From positions 1 through 44,559 of the forward strand of contig JAQSXM010000001.1 of NCBI GenBank assembly GCA_029256645.1: a DNA stretch of 44,559 nt, read 5' to 3'. This document shows, in pieces, positions 39,554-44,559 of the stretch; position 1 is the first letter of the stretch; the number at the start of each line of letters is the position of its first letter. The DNA comes from Sporomusa sp. (GTDB lineage: Bacteria > Bacillota_C > Negativicutes > Sporomusales > Sporomusaceae). Under the pieces are notes generated by a model. It saw nothing but the letters and a program-made list of their open reading frames with translations, searched no databases and was not told where the DNA came from. Made by a program: the position numbers and the translations under genes.

Positions 39554-40201
39554 TTATTTTATGGGATTATATTTCTCGAAATACTCCCTAATTTTAAACC
39601 TAATAGAGTTAACTTTCTTCTCTGTATCCCTTATTCCGTAGCCTTTTTCATGTAATTCTACCATTGCCCAAGAATTAAACAAAGCATGTCTTTCCAAGGG
39701 GGAAGATTTTTCAAATCTGCCATTGGCTAACTCAGTTCGATATTTCTGGTAAGTGTTGAAATATACTTTTCTAGTAACCTCAATTCTATCTTCTAAATAA
39801 GCAACTATAGTCCGTCTAATATCTTCGGGTATAAAAGGATCCGATTTAACCTTCATGAAAAGTGAGCTTAGGTATTGATCAGATAATGAATCATAAAGAG
39901 GCACTAGCGGTAATCGCTCAGATTCTGGAGCTACCTGTTTAGTTTGTTCATAAATAGCATCAATCCATTTGATATTATTATCAAAATTATGAGTCTTATG
40001 CCAATACACTTCACTTTCAACATCAAACTCACGAAATAACGCATTTGCGATTTCATCTAATCTAATAATAACTTTTTTTTGGTATTCAAGGTGAACTGTA
40101 TTTTTTATGTTTTTCTTAGCATAAATAAACGTCCTTATCCCTAAAATCATGGTGCCAACATAAAAGCATATTTGAGTTATTTTCAAAACGTCATCTAGCA
40201 T
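39554..40201 (-). CDS. Accessory protein with N-terminal membrane anchor
   Basis: A 215-residue protein I do not recognise. Residues about 8-27 form a membrane helix (ITQICFYVGTMILGIRTFIY) followed by a positive patch (AKKNIK), which predicts a cytoplasmic C-terminal domain. That domain is helical and charged, ending with KIREYFEKYNPIK. AAGGAG precedes the ATG. Same overall design as its neighbour, one anchor plus cytoplasmic helical domain. Candidate roles: superinfection exclusion, membrane-bound defence sensor, or regulator. Confidence 0.75.
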   Translation of the reverse strand: MLDDVLKITQICFYVGTMILGIRTFIYAKKNIKNTVHLEYQKKVIIRLDEIANALFREFDVESEVYWHKTHNFDNNIKWIDAIYEQTKQVAPESERLPLVPLYDSLSDQYLSSLFMKVKSDPFIPEDIRRTIVAYLEDRIEVTRKVYFNTYQKYRTELANGRFEKSSPLERHALFNSWAMVELHEKGYGIRDTEKKVNSIRFKIREYFEKYNPIK

Positions 40202-40288
40202 ATTTTATAACTCCTTGCCATGTTTTAATGATGTTAGTTTCTCTGTTTTCGGACTATCCTCCTTTTTCAAAGGAACAAGTTTCGCCCA

Positions 40289-40320
40289 AAATAAAAAAGC
40301 CCCGAACTTCTGTCCGGGGC
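40289..40320 (-). terminator. Terminator after the lysis cassette
   Basis: A 6-bp GC stem GCCCCG / CGGGGC with a 10-base loop is followed by TTTTTTATTTT on the minus strand. It marks the end of the late transcript before the accessory genes. Confidence 0.85.
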
Positions 40321-40326
40321 AATACA

Positions 40327-40914
40327 TTATTTCATAATCGGAAACTGTATCCCGCCTGTAGCCGTTTTCTGATCACCATACACCCACCAGGACACATTCT
40401 TATACAGCGGACCGTTCATCTGTGCTGCAGGGCCATTTATGCCCCAACCAACGCCCAAATTCATTGCAGGCTTAGGAGTGGTAAGGTTAATCCTCATTTC
40501 CATCTGTTCAGTTACAACTAATTTTCCATTCTCAAATTTAGTGTTTTCGCTCACATCGGCAGGGACTTCAAAGTCCTTGCCGTTTACTTTTACATATATT
40601 TTGCCCTGACGCTTATCAAACTGAACGTCCGTTTTTTCAGTAGTGCCGGTAGCGGAATCGGTTTCTTTTGGGACATATACGATTTCCTTGGTATGGGTGT
40701 TCTCTCCCTGGACATATACAACTTGTGTTTCTCCGGGTTTGGATGCTTCCCCGGCAGTATTTACATTAATAACAGGTGTGGTGTTTTGGCTCCTACTGTG
40801 CTGCTTCCAGTCCTGGTATTCTCCATAGATAAAAAAGACAAAGGCTACCACCAGGGCAGCCTTCACAATGGTCTTCCAATTCTCTTTCACGAACGTTTTT
40901 ACTGTCTCCATCAT
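40327..40914 (-). CDS. Membrane-anchored protein of the lysis cassette (spanin candidate)
   Basis: A 195-residue protein with one N-terminal membrane helix (about 15-32, TIVKAALVVAFVFFIYGEY) after a short basic tail, so the bulk should be outside the cytoplasmic membrane. The outer part has a low-complexity stretch, a strand-rich segment (GKIYVKVNGKDFEVPADVSE) and a glycine/aromatic end (NVSWWVYGDQKTATGGIQFP). It follows holin and amidase as the last late gene, overlapping the amidase stop. In a diderm host it could link the inner and outer membranes like a spanin. No family match is recognised. Confidence 0.7.
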   Translation of the reverse strand: MMETVKTFVKENWKTIVKAALVVAFVFFIYGEYQDWKQHSRSQNTTPVINVNTAGEASKPGETQVVYVQGENTHTKEIVYVPKETDSATGTTEKTDVQFDKRQGKIYVKVNGKDFEVPADVSENTKFENGKLVVTEQMEMRINLTTPKPAMNLGVGWGINGPAAQMNGPLYKNVSWWVYGDQKTATGGIQFPIMK

Positions 40915-41474
40915 GCTCCCACCTCCACTATATAATCAGTTACGCCTCTGGCAATAGCTGCAGCAAACATCCTCTTGCCTTCTACGCTGGCCAGGATAGC
41001 TTCTTCTGTTGGATTACTGATAAAAGCCAGCTCCACTAGCACAGCCGGCGCATCGGTATTAATCAGTACATACAAACCCGCTTCCTTATCAACATCACCG
41101 TCAGACCAATCACCGCGAACCGGCAGCGTAGGGAATTCACCAGCCATCTGCGACATAATCAAAGTAGCCAACCGGTCTGCCCGGGTTTGTCCTCTGCTGG
41201 TCCATATCTCCATGCCAGTGGCTGCAGCAGATGAAAACGAATTACAATGTATGCTGACGATTAAATTAGCCCCCCAGTTATTAGCCTGGTTACAAATATC
41301 TTGTAAGCTATCCGACTGATAACTGATAGCCTCACAGCCTGCCCCATTAAGGTAATTAACCACCAGGGCAGCTACATCAGCTGCTACGTCTGATTCTCGC
41401 AGTCCGGACGGACCAACGGCCCCCGGATCAGGATAACCACCGGGAGCATGACCAGGATTTATAAATATTTTCAT
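40911..41474 (-). CDS. N-acetylmuramoyl-L-alanine amidase (Amidase_3), endolysin
   Basis: A 187-residue zinc amidase that cuts the peptide from muramic acid at lysis. The zinc and catalytic residues are visible: His9 (FINPGHAPGG), Glu27 (LRESD), His76 (SIHCNSF) and Glu148 (VLVELAFISN). There is no separate wall-binding domain and no signal peptide, so it relies on the holin. The ATG at 41474 is chosen because GAGGTG lies upstream. Confidence 0.95.
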   Translation of the reverse strand: MKIFINPGHAPGGYPDPGAVGPSGLRESDVAADVAALVVNYLNGAGCEAISYQSDSLQDICNQANNWGANLIVSIHCNSFSSAAATGMEIWTSRGQTRADRLATLIMSQMAGEFPTLPVRGDWSDGDVDKEAGLYVLINTDAPAVLVELAFISNPTEEAILASVEGKRMFAAAIARGVTDYIVEVGA

Positions 41475-41485
41475 CACAATACACC

Positions 41486-42022
41486 TCACTTTGTTTTAAA
41501 TCTGTCTAACAATACACTCAACCGGCTGCGTAAAAAATCGAGCAAGCCACCGGCCTGCTCGACACCTGCATCTCTTAAATTTTCTAGTACGCTAATCGCT
41601 TCCGTAGCTGCTAAGTATACCCACGCAACCTTTAACAATAGCGGCGTTTCCCCAGCTGCAACGAGAAGAAAGTCAGCGTTTACTGCCATTATCGTTAAAA
41701 TTAAGTAGAGAATTAATTTACCTGCGAATCTGTGTTTCATGGCATCAGAGTTGATCCGGCCAGCATCAAATGCAGATGGGATATTTACAATACAACTTAG
41801 TAAATCAGACGATTTGCTGCAGTCCTTCAAATGATTGTAACTAATGGCAATCCACCTGGTAACAAGATCCACGAAGATTAGCCCTGTAAACGCAAGTAAT
41901 GCGCCACCGTGTACGCTTGTAGCCAGGGCTACAATAACTGCTAAGATAGTTTTGAATAGCCAAGTATCGGCCAGGCTCTGACCAGCTTTTGCAATTGCTT
42001 CTAATAAATCTTTATAATCCAA
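41486..42022 (-). CDS. Holin (phage holin 4 / Cph1-like family)
   Basis: A 178-residue membrane protein with three or four hydrophobic segments (TILAVIVALATSVHGGALLA, FTGLIFVDLVTRWIAI, LILYLILTIMAVNADFLLVA, TPLLLKVAWVYLAATEAISV) and a charged C-terminus. The FVDLVTRWIA motif is typical of the holin 4 family. It is directly upstream of the amidase and releases or activates it. Confidence 0.92.
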   Translation of the reverse strand: MDYKDLLEAIAKAGQSLADTWLFKTILAVIVALATSVHGGALLAFTGLIFVDLVTRWIAISYNHLKDCSKSSDLLSCIVNIPSAFDAGRINSDAMKHRFAGKLILYLILTIMAVNADFLLVAAGETPLLLKVAWVYLAATEAISVLENLRDAGVEQAGGLLDFLRSRLSVLLDRFKTK

Positions 42023-42051
42023 CTCTTCCCGCCTCCAATAAAAATAGGCCC

Positions 42052-42558
42052 CTACTCAGGCCATTCGATAGCTTCTAATTCTTCTGTTATTTCAGCTGCT
42101 GTAACCGCTTCCTGTAGCTGCCATCCTTTTTGCTTGCACGCGCCAATATGAAGCGCCATATCTATTACTAGCTGCTGCATTTGCGTGGCATTATGCTGTA
42201 ATATTACCTTGCTGTCCTGACCTTCCGGTACTGCCCTAATCGGTATTTGTCCCTTATAGATTGGGTGAGTAGCAAAGTCTGCAGTCTGTGCCGCTTGCAG
42301 CATTAGCATTATGTTTTGCTGGTCAGCTTCAGTACTATCGTATGTGGCTGTTGTCCCTGTAGCAGCAGAGGTAAATCCGCTCGTTATCGCGGTAGCTGTC
42401 CAGGTATCGACTCGCTGTAATTTCGCAGTTTTGGACTCTTCCAAGTTTTTTGCAGGGTTTAAGTGCTGCTGAATTTCTTCTTCCGTTGCTTCCCTCGCTC
42501 CTGGTAAAAGGTCCCCGGTGTAAATACCACCATCTGCATTAATATAAAATTTGTCCAC
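42052..42558 (-). CDS. Tail fibre chaperone-like protein (DUF4376)
   Basis: A 168-residue protein with a DUF4376-type C-terminal domain (VDTWTATAITSGFTSAATGT, TEADQQNIMLMLQAA, FATHPIYKGQIPIRAVPEGQ). Such proteins follow tail fibre genes and likely assist fibre assembly or cap the fibre. The GTG at 42558 is preferred for the AGGAGG site upstream; an earlier ATG lies inside the fibre gene without one. Confidence 0.85.
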   Translation of the reverse strand: MDKFYINADGGIYTGDLLPGAREATEEEIQQHLNPAKNLEESKTAKLQRVDTWTATAITSGFTSAATGTTATYDSTEADQQNIMLMLQAAQTADFATHPIYKGQIPIRAVPEGQDSKVILQHNATQMQQLVIDMALHIGACKQKGWQLQEAVTAAEITEELEAIEWPE

Positions 42559-42569
42559 AAAATCGCCTC

Positions 42570-44267
42570 CTAGTATCGAATACGGAAAACGTAACGCCAA
42601 TTAGCTGGGACAAGTTGTACTGGAGTGCCAGACGCTTTATTAATGGCAAATAGCCCATAGCTACCAGTATTTTGTTGTATGGTTGTGGCTGTTACTACAG
42701 GCTTTGGAGCGTATTCGACGGCACTTCCGCACCACTCTACAAAACTTATAGCATAGTCACCCACGCTGTACCCGGCTTCAGCCACCACGCATTTTAGCAA
42801 TACATCTCCATATGTTTTTAGTGGGGTTATATTCAGCCCGTGGCTAACGATAGTCGGCGTATTTACTACGGGGGTATACTCTCCGCTTACCCATACCTGA
42901 GTCCCGTATCCGATATCTGTTTTTCCTATTTTATCATTTAGGGAAGCAGCTAGTGCCGTAATATCCACCACGCCCTGGTTAGTTGTAGCCCCAAATGCCT
43001 TGACGCACCATAGCATACTGATGGATTTAGAACGCGTTTCGTCCGCTATTCGAGGTTCCCCAGTACCATTTACAAGGTCTGTACGGATTGTCGTAGCGGA
43101 TTCAGCCCGGTTATAGAGAATAGCCCCACCACTATCGTTTACGTTTTTATTGTCCGAGTCAACCGGGTTATCGCCTACCTTTGTGCCGCCTGATGCACTA
43201 CCCTGCTGTACATCATGCCAATGGCCTTGCATAGCGTCTGCTTGCCAGGTTCCCGGTGTTCTGCCCGTATCGCTGCCACGAACAAAGTCCACAATCTTCG
43301 GTAGTCTAAAATTCGTACTGCCGTCACCGCTGGAATACGCACCTACAGAAGTTTGTACAGCCGCCTGCGCTTGCCAAGCAGATTCCGTTATCAGCGGGGC
43401 GTTTGCCTGTATCCATGCCCATAAATCTGGGTAAGCGGCGCGGGTTACAAGAGCGCCTTGCAGTGCCAGGCTTCCGGGTAAAGGGCTATTAGCCAATAAG
43501 GGAAACGTAAAGCCTACTGGCATAGCGGCTGTGTTGGTCGTAGCAATAGAAACATTTCCTGAACCGTCAAAGCTAGTTGACCCTGTTACGTCGCCAGTTA
43601 ATGATACAATCCTGGCTGTTGTCAGTTTCGCTGCAGTTGTTGCCGTTGCAGAATTACCAGTGCAGATATCTGCCGTGACTGCCGTAACTGGTATCACTAT
43701 ATTTCCGCTGCCATCAAAACTTGTTGCTGTTCCCGTAACCTTGCCGCTTATCGCTATTGTCCTAGCCGTAGCCAGTTTTGTTGCAGTGGCGGCAAGTCCG
43801 TTCAAAGCTGCCGTGATCGTATTGGCAATAAAGTTACCGGATGCGTCCCGTTGGACAATTGCATTGGCTGTATTTGCATTGGTTGCACTGTGTGCGCCGC
43901 TTGTAGCCGTTATATGTGTGTTAGCGGCTTCCAACGTTGTTGCAGGAGGTGTCCACCAGTTTGTTTTACCCGTAATCCGCTTAATCATATTGCCAACCAT
44001 GCTAAACAAGTTTGTTATGGTGTTGGCTCCGGCTGCTGCTGTAACGGTATCCGTTATAGTACGATTGCCTATATGAGCATCAGTAACGCTCCCTGCTGGA
44101 TGATCCAATACGAGTGCACTTTTATGTGCGGTGTCCCGGTCTGCTGCTGCTTTCAGTTCTGCGTCAGTCTTATCAGCATTGGCATTAACAATATCTACAT
44201 TATAAAAATCATCTTGACCAGGCTTTTCTAAATTATAATTTGTAGTATATGTCTTGGTATCGGCCAT
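42570..44267 (-). CDS. Tail fibre protein with collagen-like TA/SFDGSGN repeats and collar domain
   Basis: A 565-residue fibre. The N-terminus (NYNLEKPGQDDFYNVDIVNA) is the common fibre attachment segment. In the middle there are tandem repeats of the form ATATKLATARTIAISGKVTG ... SFDGSGN, present at least twice. A phage tail collar-like domain follows (MPVGFTFPLLANSPLPG, GDGSTNFRLPKIVDFVRGSD, MQGHWHD). The C-terminal 170 residues are likely the receptor-binding tip (VSHGLNITPLKTYGDVLLKC). It recognises the host surface and is the region most likely to vary between relatives. Confidence 0.93.
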   Translation of the reverse strand: MADTKTYTTNYNLEKPGQDDFYNVDIVNANADKTDAELKAAADRDTAHKSALVLDHPAGSVTDAHIGNRTITDTVTAAAGANTITNLFSMVGNMIKRITGKTNWWTPPATTLEAANTHITATSGAHSATNANTANAIVQRDASGNFIANTITAALNGLAATATKLATARTIAISGKVTGTATSFDGSGNIVIPVTAVTADICTGNSATATTAAKLTTARIVSLTGDVTGSTSFDGSGNVSIATTNTAAMPVGFTFPLLANSPLPGSLALQGALVTRAAYPDLWAWIQANAPLITESAWQAQAAVQTSVGAYSSGDGSTNFRLPKIVDFVRGSDTGRTPGTWQADAMQGHWHDVQQGSASGGTKVGDNPVDSDNKNVNDSGGAILYNRAESATTIRTDLVNGTGEPRIADETRSKSISMLWCVKAFGATTNQGVVDITALAASLNDKIGKTDIGYGTQVWVSGEYTPVVNTPTIVSHGLNITPLKTYGDVLLKCVVAEAGYSVGDYAISFVEWCGSAVEYAPKPVVTATTIQQNTGSYGLFAINKASGTPVQLVPANWRYVFRIRY

Positions 44268-44559
44268 TAATTTAACACCTCATTTCTCAATGCAGCTTGC
44301 GTAAACTGCTGTAGTTGCCTATGGGTATATACATGTAAAGTTTTATGCTGGTTGTACATTAGGTCAAGGTCAATAATCATATTCAAGGGAACAACCCGCT
44401 CCAGCAATTCCCCTACTGTATCAAGATTTTGCTTTGCCACCAGTTCTACTTTCACTATAAGAGTGAAGGTATTATTAAGAAAGTTAATTCTATATCCGTT
44501 AGGCCCGCATAAGGTAATAAGCTGTTTTCGCAGATTAGGTCTTGTGTAGGGTATATCTT
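44267..44559 (-). CDS. Tail/baseplate protein, XkdU/YmfQ family (DUF2313), 3' part
   Basis: The continuation of the gene that begins at 267. From 44545 the frame continues TRPNLRKQLITLCGPNGYRI and ends with the family's LLERVVPLNMIIDLDLMYNQ segment and a TAA at 44267-44269. That stop overlaps the tail fibre ATG. Bases 44546-44559 duplicate positions 1-14. Confidence 0.88.
   Translation of the reverse strand, partial: DIPYTRPNLRKQLITLCGPNGYRINFLNNTFTLIVKVELVAKQNLDTVGELLERVVPLNMIIDLDLMYNQHKTLHVYTHRQLQQFTQAALRNEVLN
44546..44559. repeat. Second copy of the 14-bp terminal repeat
   Basis: Identical to positions 1-14. Removing one copy gives a circle of 44,545 bp with an unbroken XkdU/YmfQ frame. 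Confidence 0.9.

Noticed and set aside
43531..44076. Long open plus-strand frame opposite the tail fibre gene
   Set aside because: It is the antisense of repetitive TA/SFDGSGN coding; the composition alone keeps it open.

Overview
The window is a complete temperate phage genome, shown as a linear copy of a circle. The last 14 bases repeat the first 14. One tail gene (XkdU/YmfQ family) begins at 267, runs off the left edge and resumes in frame at the right edge. The circle is therefore about 44,545 bp. No host chromosomal genes are present except a partial tRNA-Leu in the phage attachment site. The virion genes follow the Bacillus PBSX/skin (Xkd/Yqb) order, with a contractile tail sheath and tube, so this is a myovirus-type phage. 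The replication and immunity genes are typical of Bacillota prophages. Strong AGGAGG-type ribosome binding sites agree with that. A membrane-anchored protein with a long extracytoplasmic domain after the endolysin hints at a diderm host such as a Negativicute, but this is only an inference.

Layout. Almost everything reads on the minus strand, from about 35.2 kb down to 1 and on through the right edge to 38.6 kb. At 35.2-36.8 kb lies the immunity region: a minus-strand Cro-like gene, three copies of a 14-bp operator, and a plus-strand repressor with an ImmA-type protease gene. A plus-strand tyrosine integrase (37.2-38.4 kb) is followed by attP, which holds the 3' part of tRNA-Leu(UAA) flanked by arm-type repeats. 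From 35.2 down to 19.4 kb are early genes: an excisionase-like protein, several very small proteins, a PD-(D/E)XK nuclease (DUF2800), an ssDNA-binding protein (DUF2815), DNA polymerase A, a radical SAM protein, a MazG-like protein, two SNF2 helicases, two DNA methyltransferases, a primase-helicase (VapE type) and a VRR-NUC nuclease. An ArpU/RinA-like regulator (18.8-19.4 kb) precedes a candidate late promoter and leader terminator.

From 18.7 kb down to the left edge come packaging, head, neck and tail genes: TerS, TerL, portal, MuF-like minor head protein, scaffold, capsid, connectors, sheath, tube, frameshifted tail chaperone, tape measure and baseplate. From the right edge down to 40.3 kb follow tail fibre, fibre chaperone, holin, amidase and a membrane-anchored lysis-cassette protein. 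Two accessory genes with N-terminal membrane anchors, each closed by its own terminator, fill 38.6-40.2 kb next to attP.

The points most worth a second look are these. (i) A ~300-bp element rich in GTGTCC/GGACAC repeats occurs twice, 15.6 kb apart and collinear, beside the primase-helicase and before the integrase; it looks like a duplicated replication origin or control element. (ii) The MuF minor head protein has a C-terminal zincin domain with HEMGH, i.e. a likely phage-borne polymorphic toxin, with several tiny genes next to it, one with its own promoter and terminator. (iii) Accessory 'moron' genes are inserted in the structural operon and near attP. (iv) A phage metallopeptidase-family protein has lost its HExxH site.
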